A DNA stretch of 64,000 nucleotides from Petrimonas mucosa. Lineage in GTDB: Bacteria; Bacteroidota; Bacteroidia; Bacteroidales; Dysgonomonadaceae. Shown here in pieces: positions 29,432-36,949 of this stretch. The stretch covers positions 372,001 through 436,000 of the forward strand of contig NZ_LT608328.1 of assembly GCF_900095795.1 (NCBI RefSeq), written 5' to 3'. The first letter of the stretch is position 1, and each line of letters begins with the position of its first letter. The notes beneath the pieces were generated by a model, which was not told where the DNA came from, ran no database searches, and was given only the letters and a program-made list of their open reading frames with translations. Both the position numbers and the translations under genes were made by a program.

Positions 29432-31066
29432 TTACCAGCTAATTTTCACGGTTCTTCCTTCCTGATGTTTAATGCGTAGTACTCCACCATTGGGGAGTTT
29501 TTCCCACGACCACCCCTCACTACTCTTTAAAAGGTCGTCCCGTTTAAGAATTTTACCCTCAACGGTGACTTTTTCAGGTATGGCTGTCAGTTTCAACACC
29601 TCTGTTGAGGCAGGCATGAATGTTCGATACACAATTTCACCCTTATTGTAATCAATCCTCTGTACGATGCTGGTAGAGCTTAAAAGATGATTTTCACCGG
29701 CGGGAACCCATTCCGGTACAGCAGCCAGACCGTCCATGAAATGTTTGATATAATCGGCGTATCCATCAGAGAACCACGACGATGGCCATTCAGGGCCTAC
29801 AGAGACATAACCAGTTTTGGCGGTACAATAGGTGGCCCAGTTAAAGTTTTCGAAAGCCTCATTTTTATACCATTCTTCCTTGTTATGTGCATACCACATA
29901 GCGCATACCGATGCGTACCGGGCGGTGTGACTGCCCATGGGTGTCATGCAAAAGTACTGTTCGCATTGAGCGTTATAGCCCCAGGCGTTTTGTGTTCCGA
30001 AGGAGGCATTGCAATAGTGAATGAGTGAGGTAACGTTTTCCTTGTAAAACGGGTCATACTCTGGATATTGGATCAAATACCGGGCCATTTCCATAGGAGT
30101 GATCTGCACCCTGTTCCTATTTTCATGATCATATTCGACATCTTCGAAATAACCTTTCCAAACATAGGACCTCATTGGCCCATCCCAGTGGTATAACCAT
30201 TTCCACACTTTATCCCTTACCTCTTTATATCTTTGCTGGGTTTCACTGCCTAGCTGTATGCGGCTCTCTATTCTTGCAAGCTCATCGAACAGTTTAATGG
30301 GCGGTAACACATTGCTGCAATACTCCTCAGAAACCACTCCACTCCTTGCATGTGTTCTGAATGGCCAGGGAGATTGCTTGTTGTTTCCCTCCCTCACGTT
30401 GTTCGCCAGCGCATTAGCACAGTTTAGTGCCGCATCAAGGTAGATCTTCTCTTCGGTTATCTGGTAAAACTGGAGATAGGCTACCCCCATCTCTCCTACC
30501 TTGTCAGGTTCCAGAAAAAGATGGCCGTCACCACCTCCTCCGCCATAATGGCTGGTGCCTTCGAACTTGGGTACCCCGGGATTGCCGCTTGCATATGGAC
30601 AGCCCCCCCATTTCCAGTTTTCCAAAGGAGTAGTACCGTTTTCCAGCATAAAGTCGAGACAACCTCTGATCATTTCAAGATATGATCTGTCACCGGTATA
30701 CTGACTGTATTTCATCAAACTTTCCGTCAATCCTGCAAAAACACAGGCGGGATTGTTGGCTGATCCTCTTCCACTATAGGTTTTTTCGCCCATTTCCGGT
30801 CCATTGAAGGCGGAATAGAGGTAGTATAGCTTTAAACCACTCTTTTCATCTGCCGGCAACACGTCTCGCAGAAATTCAGTAGCCAATTTGACCACATGTG
30901 CATAAGCAGCTCCATCAACAGTAGGCTTATACCAGGGAACGATCTGGTTTTTTTCATTTAAGATCAGCTTATGAGTGCACAAGCTGTCCTTATTTTCAAA
31001 GGCATTTATTTGTAAAGTGCTAATAGCCATTAAAATAATCAGCAATGCTATTTTTAGTTTCTTCAT
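29432..31066 (-). CDS. Exported protein with probable (alpha/alpha)6 glycosidase fold, family not recognised
   Basis: A 544-residue protein with signal peptide (MKKLKIALLIILMAISTLQINA). The ATG at 31066 is preferred to a TTG two codons upstream. The middle (about 90-430) shows regularly spaced helices with Trp/Tyr and Gly in loops (GLTESLMKYSQYTGDRSYL, GEMGVAYLQFYQITEEKIYL), the pattern of six-hairpin glycosidases and lyases such as GH88/105/127. A glycine run GGGGGDGH lies near residue 172. The C-terminal 90 residues are a beta-rich domain. I cannot assign a CAZy family. Its place 10 bases ahead of an esterase gene indicates a role in the same degradation pathway. Confidence 0.6.
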   Translation of the reverse strand: MKKLKIALLIILMAISTLQINAFENKDSLCTHKLILNEKNQIVPWYKPTVDGAAYAHVVKLATEFLRDVLPADEKSGLKLYYLYSAFNGPEMGEKTYSGRGSANNPACVFAGLTESLMKYSQYTGDRSYLEMIRGCLDFMLENGTTPLENWKWGGCPYASGNPGVPKFEGTSHYGGGGGDGHLFLEPDKVGEMGVAYLQFYQITEEKIYLDAALNCANALANNVREGNNKQSPWPFRTHARSGVVSEEYCSNVLPPIKLFDELARIESRIQLGSETQQRYKEVRDKVWKWLYHWDGPMRSYVWKGYFEDVEYDHENRNRVQITPMEMARYLIQYPEYDPFYKENVTSLIHYCNASFGTQNAWGYNAQCEQYFCMTPMGSHTARYASVCAMWYAHNKEEWYKNEAFENFNWATYCTAKTGYVSVGPEWPSSWFSDGYADYIKHFMDGLAAVPEWVPAGENHLLSSTSIVQRIDYNKGEIVYRTFMPASTEVLKLTAIPEKVTVEGKILKRDDLLKSSEGWSWEKLPNGGVLRIKHQEGRTVKISW

Positions 31067-31147
31067 TTTCAACTGTTTTTGTTTTATTCTTGATTGTTGT
31101 ACCTGAATTTCTCCAATTAAAGTGTGAGATCGATGTTTGAATCAATG

Positions 31148-31885
31148 TTATATTGTGATCCCGAAAACAAAAAAGGCATCCTCTTTCGCAGGGTTGATGA
31201 TAATACGCCCGAAGAGATCGAGAGAGTAGCCTTTTGTTATTAACACCGATCTTGTTGCCATCAAAGAGAGATCGACCACTGCAAACCCATCCGTTGCGTA
31301 TGGGTAGCCACCCGTGTGTTGAGCCATGCTTCTCCATGGGCTGCAACCGATAACTGCATCCAGGTTGACACCTGCAGCTTTGAAAGAATAGGTTGCCTCA
31401 ATGTAAGTAGAGTATGCGTTTCTCATCTTTCCTTCACTGTCGTACTTGTCGGCTCCAGCAAACATTGTATTCCATGACAGTTTCAGGGGAATCTGATGAA
31501 GTTCATAATCGAAGTTGACCTCAAGGTAGTGCGTTTTTTCGAAATCAAAGAGATTGAATCTTTTTTCATTGGAGATCCAATAATCACTCACACCCACTGT
31601 TACGTTATTGATTGTGTATCGAAGCATCAAGTCAATCTCTTTATCATCACCTCGTGCAATGTCGGAGTTGCCCCAAGTATTGATCTGAAGATTACCGAAG
31701 TTGAAATTCACAGATGGCTGGATACTTGCACCTGTCACATATTGTCCTCTCCATATGTAAGCATTTACAATGTCAGCACTGACCTTCACCCTCTCTCTTC
31801 CTTCCACATTCGACAGATTGCAGAGCAAGAAATAAGAGAACAGGAGGCAAAAAAGTGCAGAATTCTGAAACTTGGGACTTCTCAT
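31148..31885 (-). CDS. Putative outer-membrane beta-barrel protein
   Basis: A 245-residue protein with signal peptide (about 1-29). The mature part is made of alternating hydrophobic/polar strands (VKVSADIVNAYIWRGQYV, LQINTWGNSDIA, VTVGVSDYWI, FGRIIINPAKEDAFFVFGIT) and ends in a hydrophobic residue, as outer-membrane barrels do. The DIVNAYIWRGQ start resembles the TorF/Gcw_chp family of small putative porins. It could be a channel for oligosaccharides or small products of the locus. It lies between the phosphodiesterase-PA14 gene (9 bases upstream) and the (alpha/alpha)6 protein. Confidence 0.65.
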   Translation of the reverse strand: MRSPKFQNSALFCLLFSYFLLCNLSNVEGRERVKVSADIVNAYIWRGQYVTGASIQPSVNFNFGNLQINTWGNSDIARGDDKEIDLMLRYTINNVTVGVSDYWISNEKRFNLFDFEKTHYLEVNFDYELHQIPLKLSWNTMFAGADKYDSEGKMRNAYSTYIEATYSFKAAGVNLDAVIGCSPWRSMAQHTGGYPYATDGFAVVDLSLMATRSVLITKGYSLDLFGRIIINPAKEDAFFVFGITI

Positions 31886-31894
31886 CTATTTAGA

Positions 31895-33589
31895 TTAGTT
31901 GACTGGAACTTTTTGTCTGTAGAGCATATTACCAGGAATAAATCCCCTTGACTCCCCGTTTACTTCATAATAGAGATCAAGATATCCACGATCGTCCGAT
32001 GAAAAATAATCGATTTGGAAAGGGTATATTCCCTTTTTCAAATCAATTGATCCAGACATATTCATTCCTTCATTCAGGGTGGTGTGTTCAATAATTTTCT
32101 GGGAGTTCACAAACAGTCTATATCCCCCGCGACCCCAGATTCTGAATGTATATTTTGCCTCCTCGTCAATTTCAATCCATCCGTCAAAGCGAATCCCGTA
32201 ATCGGTATTATACTTTTCCCGGAGAGTGTTCAGGTCGGGGAAAGCATTCTGCTTGAATGACACTTCATAACATACGCCTTTGGCTATAGCTGTTCTGGAC
32301 TGCAACAGAGGCAAACTCTTTTCACCAGGCAGGTGATAAAATGAATAATTCAATCCGTTCCCCTTGTTGCTATATACAACCCGATATTGTGCTGTTATGG
32401 TGGGACTTTCGCCTTCCTCTCCATAGATTTTGGCTTTTACCAGTGCAGAGTGATCAAGAGTAAATGGCGCTGTATATACCGTTGAATTTCTGGTAGGTAT
32501 TGCTCCATCCGTTGTATAGTGAATCTCTCCATTTACACCCAATGGTTTTTTTATTATCACCTCAGCACCCTTGTCAATTGTAAGATAGCCATATCTCGTG
32601 CTCATTTCATCGTTGACGAATACGGGAGGTGGCAATACTTCCGTTCCCCGGTAAAGGTTTTCTGGTTCGTTGAACCCTTCAAAAGCTGCCTTTACGGGAC
32701 GTCCGACCCAGACTTGCGGTATTTTTAATCCTAAAGCAAATATTACATCTGCAGCTACATCATATCTGTAAATCTGCTGTTGAATATGGTAATTTTTCTT
32801 GATCCCTTTACCGGAATAAATTATTGGTGTGGTAAATTCTTCATAACTGTAACCTCCGTGCGCATAGAAAATGCCTCCATGGTCTGAAACCACCATGATC
32901 ATTGTCTTGTCATTGATCCCGGCTTGTTTGACAGCGTCGACAATTAACTGCACATCCTTGTCCGTCTCACTTATAAATTCTATATATTCAGGAGACATAT
33001 GCCCCTTTGAGTGCCCAAAACCATCAATTTTATCCAGTTGGATGAACAGGAGGTTCGGTCTCTTTTCAAGGATGTATTCTGCAGACTTCTCTGCAGTCTC
33101 CCTTTGGTTGGAATATGATTCAAATTTATTGATGACTTCGGTTTCCAACATTCTTTTGAATCCTCCCCATTCGTAGATTGCCCCTGTCTCCGCATCAGGC
33201 ATTTGTTCACGAATAACGCTGAATATGTTGGGAAAAACATGGTTTTGTGACATGGATACTGGTGGACAGTTGTCAAAGTCTCTCTCCCAGTCATTTGTTG
33301 TTACCCCGGTTATTTCAGGTCCCGCACCGTTCACCATTGCAGCCCAGTTTGGCAGACTCACCGTGGGAATGACCGAGCGAACCTTAAAACTGTAAGCACC
33401 ATTTTGCATCAGACTATCCATGCAAGGTGTGTGGGCTTCTAACATCCCTTGCACGCTCAAGCCATCCAGTCCGATGACGATCACGTGTTCTATCCCTATG
33501 GGGTGCTTTTGCTGGCAACTTATTGCCGACAGCACTATTGCTCCGGAGATGAGGAAATAAAAGAAATTTCTTAAACTGTTTTTTTTCAT
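31895..33589 (-). CDS. Type I phosphodiesterase/alkaline-phosphatase-fold lipoprotein with chitobiase-like and PA14 domains
   Basis: A 564-residue lipoprotein (AISC near residue 25). The catalytic domain (about 35-320) is of the nucleotide pyrophosphatase/phosphodiesterase type: VIGLDGLS (metal Asp), VIPTVSLPNW with the nucleophile Thr/Ser, QLDKIDGFGHSKG and VVSDHGG. Next comes a small chitobiase/hexosaminidase C-terminal-like domain (about 340-405, IHYTTDGAIPTRNSTVYT). The C-terminus (about 420-560) is PA14-like with FDGWIEIDEEAKYTFRI and FVNSQKII, a domain that binds sugars. A phosphodiesterase carrying two carbohydrate-associated domains suggests action on a phosphate attached to a glycan. 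It heads a run of close genes down to the esterase. Confidence 0.82.
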   Translation of the reverse strand: MKKNSLRNFFYFLISGAIVLSAISCQQKHPIGIEHVIVIGLDGLSVQGMLEAHTPCMDSLMQNGAYSFKVRSVIPTVSLPNWAAMVNGAGPEITGVTTNDWERDFDNCPPVSMSQNHVFPNIFSVIREQMPDAETGAIYEWGGFKRMLETEVINKFESYSNQRETAEKSAEYILEKRPNLLFIQLDKIDGFGHSKGHMSPEYIEFISETDKDVQLIVDAVKQAGINDKTMIMVVSDHGGIFYAHGGYSYEEFTTPIIYSGKGIKKNYHIQQQIYRYDVAADVIFALGLKIPQVWVGRPVKAAFEGFNEPENLYRGTEVLPPPVFVNDEMSTRYGYLTIDKGAEVIIKKPLGVNGEIHYTTDGAIPTRNSTVYTAPFTLDHSALVKAKIYGEEGESPTITAQYRVVYSNKGNGLNYSFYHLPGEKSLPLLQSRTAIAKGVCYEVSFKQNAFPDLNTLREKYNTDYGIRFDGWIEIDEEAKYTFRIWGRGGYRLFVNSQKIIEHTTLNEGMNMSGSIDLKKGIYPFQIDYFSSDDRGYLDLYYEVNGESRGFIPGNMLYRQKVPVN

Positions 33590-33641
33590 GACAATAAAAA
33601 TGTTACGGACTTTCTAATGATAATATAAAAGTAAAAAATTT

Positions 33642-33852
33642 AAGTTTCGCAAGTTTCTTTGGTTGGCACTAACACTCGATTCCCGCTGCTTTTGCGACCC
33701 ATCTGCCGCTTGCTTACTGAAAGAAAAGAACTCGCTTACGCTCAAACAGCTTTTCTTTTTTAACGTAAGGCTGCGCGGGATGTGTCCCCGCAAAACAGCT
33801 AAATATCTCGTTGTTGGTGCACAAGGCCTGATAACTGATGCTTGCGAAAGTT
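33642..33852. repeat. Possible MITE-like element with 12-base terminal inverted repeats
   Basis: AAGTTTCGCAAG at 33642-33653 and CTTGCGAAAGTT at 33841-33852 are inverted repeats with one mismatch, enclosing 211 bases without a credible gene. Inside is a perfect 9-bp hairpin (AAAGAAAAG at 33721-33729 and CTTTTCTTT at 33751-33759) that could act as a terminator behind the GmhA-like gene. No target duplication could be seen. Its base composition is more GC-rich than the flanks. Confidence 0.4.
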
Positions 33853-33862
33853 GAATAAAAAA

Positions 33863-34441
33863 TTATTCCAAGGAACGTTTATATTCAATCAGTTGAATCA
33901 TGATATGGATTACTTTTATGTGTATTTCCTGTATTCTGTCTGAATATCTCTTCCTGGGGGCACAGATAGCAACATCCGATTGGGTCCGCAATGAGTTTGC
34001 CGAATCAGAGGTCAATCCAATAATGTACATCTCTCTTTTCCTTGCCGACTCACACGCTTTTAATACATTCTCGGAGTTTCCGCTGGTACTAATTGCCAGG
34101 AGTATGTCGCCTTTTTGACCGATTGCATCAATATGTCGACTAAATATTTCAGAAAATGAGTAATCGTTTCCAACACAAGTTATATGAGCTGCATCATTGA
34201 TGGAAATTGCGGGCAACGGAACCCTTTCATCTCTGAACTTACCTGTCAATTCTTCGGCAAAGTGGGTGGCATCACAAAGTGAACCTCCGTTTCCGCAACA
34301 GATTACCTTGTTGCCTTTCTGCAAGGCATTAGATATCATGGCGGCTCCATTTATAATTGCCTGCAGATTCTCTTCGTTTGTCATAAACTCCTGAAGAGCC
34401 TCATGGGCCTCTTGCAGACTTTCCAACAAGATCTTTTTCAT
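33863..34441 (-). CDS. gmhA: SIS-domain phosphoheptose isomerase-like protein
   Basis: A 192-residue cytoplasmic sugar isomerase. The SIS fold shows VICCGNGGSLCDATHFAEEL (about 46-65), which carries the GNGGS phosphate loop and the Ser/His/Glu of GmhA, then LLAISTSGNSENV (about 116-128) and a C-terminal EIHIKVIHIMIQLIE with the late Glu and His residues of the active site. GmhA converts sedoheptulose-7-phosphate to D-glycero-D-manno-heptose-7-phosphate; similar SIS proteins may isomerise other phosphosugars. The start overlaps the stop of the ROK kinase gene by 4 bases. In a catabolic locus, a role in sugar breakdown rather than LPS core synthesis should be considered. Confidence 0.82.
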   Translation of the reverse strand: MKKILLESLQEAHEALQEFMTNEENLQAIINGAAMISNALQKGNKVICCGNGGSLCDATHFAEELTGKFRDERVPLPAISINDAAHITCVGNDYSFSEIFSRHIDAIGQKGDILLAISTSGNSENVLKACESARKREMYIIGLTSDSANSLRTQSDVAICAPRKRYSDRIQEIHIKVIHIMIQLIEYKRSLE

Positions 34442-35418
34442 CGTATTATTTTATTTGCCAGATTACTTGCAATTGAAACCGCAGCATAATCCCCTATGTT
34501 TTCTCCCAGTTTAGCCGGTTTGATTTGACAAACCTCAAGCGAATTATTCAGGGTCTCTTCTATTAGAACTTTCTCAACAACGGGATAGAATAGTTCCATG
34601 TTCCGGGCGTAGATGCTACCGATTACAATACATTCAGGATTAAGAATGTCAATCAAGATAGAAAGTCCCTTTCCTAGATAGGTCGCCGAGGTTATGATGA
34701 TTTTTCTGGCCAAGTCGTCATTTTTACATGCCTGTTCGGCAACTGTTTGTGCTGTAATGAGGTCTATTTGATCAAATGGACACCACGGCACATTCTTGCC
34801 CTGCTGATACTGTTCTGTCAATACGGCTCTTGCCATCTGGGCAATTCCCCCTCCACTGACAAAACCTTCGAATGAGCCCTGCTTGCCATAACCTACAGGA
34901 CCGAACTTTGACAATCTTATATGGCCCACCTCTCCTGCATTGTCGTTTGTTCCAGAGTAGAGTTCCCCGTTTAGAATAAGTCCGGCACCAAGTCCGGTCC
35001 CGAAAGTTAAGAATATCATGTTTCTTGTTCCCACTCCTGCTCCAAATTTCCATTCCGCCACAGCACAAGCATTGGCATCGTTTTGTATGGCACAGGGTAG
35101 AGAGTATCTACCTCCAACCATATCTACAATCGGAATATTGTTCCAGTCCGGGAGGTTGGGAGGCGACATTACTACTCCCCGTTTGCTGTCAAGGGGGCCT
35201 CCACAACTAATGCCTATGGCTGTAATCTCGTCTGTTTTGAGCCCGTTCCGCTCTATGACCGCGTCTAGGTTGGTGAAGATATTTTTGATTGTCTCCTCCA
35301 CTTTTGTGGTCTTAAACTGCAATTTATCTACAATATCAATAGCATTTTCATCCTTTTCACAAGCATATATCACCGCTGTTTTTGTTCCACCGATATCAAT
35401 TCCTAAAAACTTCTTCAT
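34438..35418 (-). CDS. ROK family sugar kinase
   Basis: A 326-residue cytoplasmic kinase. The N-terminal phosphate loop is IDIGGTKTA (6-14), the sugar-binding region is NDANACAVAEWKFG (about 114-127), the second ATP motif FLTFGTGLGAG (about 134-146) and GEVGHIRL (about 163-170) supplies the conserved His. The zinc-binding CxCGxxGCxE motif of classic ROK proteins is missing; the place is taken by FGPVGYGKQGSFEGFVSG, as in a known zinc-less branch. Substrates of ROK kinases include glucose, mannose, fructose, allose and N-acetylmannosamine. Coupled by a 4-base overlap to the SIS isomerase and preceded by a LacI-type palindrome 43 bases before the ATG. Confidence 0.85.
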   Translation of the reverse strand: MKKFLGIDIGGTKTAVIYACEKDENAIDIVDKLQFKTTKVEETIKNIFTNLDAVIERNGLKTDEITAIGISCGGPLDSKRGVVMSPPNLPDWNNIPIVDMVGGRYSLPCAIQNDANACAVAEWKFGAGVGTRNMIFLTFGTGLGAGLILNGELYSGTNDNAGEVGHIRLSKFGPVGYGKQGSFEGFVSGGGIAQMARAVLTEQYQQGKNVPWCPFDQIDLITAQTVAEQACKNDDLARKIIITSATYLGKGLSILIDILNPECIVIGSIYARNMELFYPVVEKVLIEETLNNSLEVCQIKPAKLGENIGDYAAVSIASNLANKIIR

Positions 35419-35460
35419 TATCGTATTGTTATTTTGATTATAGCTACATTATCATAAGTG

Positions 35461-35474
35461 CTTAAACGTTTAAG
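35461..35474. promoter_or_regulatory. Candidate LacI-family operator ahead of the ROK/GmhA pair
   Basis: CTTAAACGTTTAAG is a perfect 14-base palindrome with a central CG, the usual form of LacI/GalR operators. It lies 43 bases upstream of the ROK start and 99 bases downstream of the lacI-type stop codon. A second palindrome at 48957-48978 has the core CTTTAACGTTAAAG, identical at 12 of 14 positions. Confidence 0.6.
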
Positions 35475-35572
35475 TTGCAGTAGCACTAAAAAGCTTAAGA
35501 AGGATACTCATTTTTCTTATCTTTCCTGCCTGAGTTCTATCAAGTATATGAATTTTCTGCCCCCGATGTTAC

Positions 35573-36583
35573 TTATAAAGGAGGGTACAAGGCAAAACCA
35601 AGTTGTAAGGTCTTGCCGCATCTGTTTTTTTTCTTCGATTCGATACTTTCCAACAAAATATTTACCGATTTCTCTCCGATCTCCTTTACCGGCATTTCAG
35701 CCACGTTGATATATGGTGCTAAGATTTCAAAGGTTGATACACTGTGTATACATGCCAGGCCGAATTTCTCGTTGAAATTTATCCCCTTCTTGTTAAAGTA
35801 AAGAAAAGCCTCCAGTGCCAGGATGTGTGTTGTAAAGAAAAAACCGTCCACATCGGCTTCCTTTTCAAATATGGCATCAAGAACATTAATTATGTTCAGC
35901 TCATACTTATCGTAAGTAACGCACCCGATAAGATCGGGATTAATATCAATCCCGGCTTCCTCTAAATCCTGCTTATATCCATCCACCCTGGAACACATGG
36001 TTATAAGGTGAGGATTGGTGGTAATAACTGCAATTTTTTTGCACCCTTTCCTGATCAAATGCCTAACAAGCTTGTAGCTACTTTCCTTATTGTCGATGAC
36101 TATCGAGCTCATTTCCAAATCAGGGAAGAAACGGTCGAAAGATACAATCGGAAACTTTTCCTTAATTAATCTCTTTATTTCATTTTTGGACTTCTTGGTA
36201 GGTGCTATGATAATTCCGTCTACCCCTTTTGATCTGAATGTGCGGAGTAAATTCTCTTCTTTTTCAGGATTGGATTCGGAGCTTGCAATCATCAATGAAT
36301 AACCATTTTTGCTGGCAGTTTGCTCAATCTCCATTGCGATTGATGAATAGAAAAAGTCTGAGATCGAGGGGATGATCAGTCCCAATGTTTTTGTCTTCCC
36401 GAGATTAAGGCTTCGAGCAATAAGATTGGGCTGATAGTTCATTTCGGCTGCACAGTTTCGGACCAGATCCTGAGTAGCCTTACTGATTCCTCTTCTATCA
36501 CCGTTACCTGTAAGGACCCATGAAACAGTAGTTTGAGACAACTGCAATTTTTCAGCTATATCTTTCAATGAGGTTCTTTTCAT
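35573..36583 (-). CDS. LacI/GalR family transcriptional regulator
   Basis: A 336-residue DNA-binding repressor or activator. The N-terminal helix-turn-helix is SLKDIAEKLQLSQTTVSWVL (about 4-23), followed by the hinge helix YQPNLIARSL (about 50-59). The rest (about 63-336) is a periplasmic-binding-protein-like sensor (LGLIIPSISDFFYSSIAMEI, DGIIIAPTKKSKNE, VDGFFFTTHILALEAFLYF). It probably controls the genes around it in response to a sugar or sugar phosphate: matching palindromes lie ahead of the ROK/GmhA pair and the PL11-GH105 gene. It sits alone between two intergenic regions, 366 and 154 bases long. Confidence 0.9.
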   Translation of the reverse strand: MKRTSLKDIAEKLQLSQTTVSWVLTGNGDRRGISKATQDLVRNCAAEMNYQPNLIARSLNLGKTKTLGLIIPSISDFFYSSIAMEIEQTASKNGYSLMIASSESNPEKEENLLRTFRSKGVDGIIIAPTKKSKNEIKRLIKEKFPIVSFDRFFPDLEMSSIVIDNKESSYKLVRHLIRKGCKKIAVITTNPHLITMCSRVDGYKQDLEEAGIDINPDLIGCVTYDKYELNIINVLDAIFEKEADVDGFFFTTHILALEAFLYFNKKGINFNEKFGLACIHSVSTFEILAPYINVAEMPVKEIGEKSVNILLESIESKKKNRCGKTLQLGFALYPPL

Positions 36584-36949
36584 GCTCGCAGCAAGTTTTG
36601 TTGTTCGCCTTTACCGATAAAGTTTGATAAAACAAATATATAAAAACATTTTCCGATAGAAGAACATTTGGTCTGTTTTAACGAGTAAAAGCGATTTAAT
36701 ATTAATCTCATATATTGACTAATTAACCATCCCCTTGTTGGCCGGATGCGAATCGGGAAACGCTTCCCGAAGGCTACCTCTCTGAATGAACAACGCTCCG
36801 GTTATCTTGCTCCGGCTTTGTCTCAAAGGGTATCCTGATCCAGGAAAATTGCCGGCCTGGGGCTCTTGCCGCGTAACATAATGTAAAAGGATTATAAATA
36901 AAGATCTTCATATATATTTTAGGTTAAATGATATAATTTCAGACGCTAC
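36584..36949. other. 366-base intergenic region ahead of the LacI-type gene
   Basis: No gene found. The part next to the regulator is AT-rich and should hold its promoter. Bases about 36731-36870 are clearly more GC-rich than both flanks and contain a 58-codon minus-strand open stretch with no recognisable similarity; it may be a decayed coding fragment. An 18-base inverted repeat lies at 36753-36770. Confidence 0.5.
36753..36770. promoter_or_regulatory. 18-base near-perfect inverted repeat upstream of the LacI-type gene
   Basis: TCGGGAAACGCTTCCCGA pairs with itself at 16 of 18 positions; the central AAACGCTT resembles LacI-family or catabolite operators. It is 170 bases before the regulator start, far for direct control, and lies in the GC-rich patch, so its role is uncertain. 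Confidence 0.3.
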
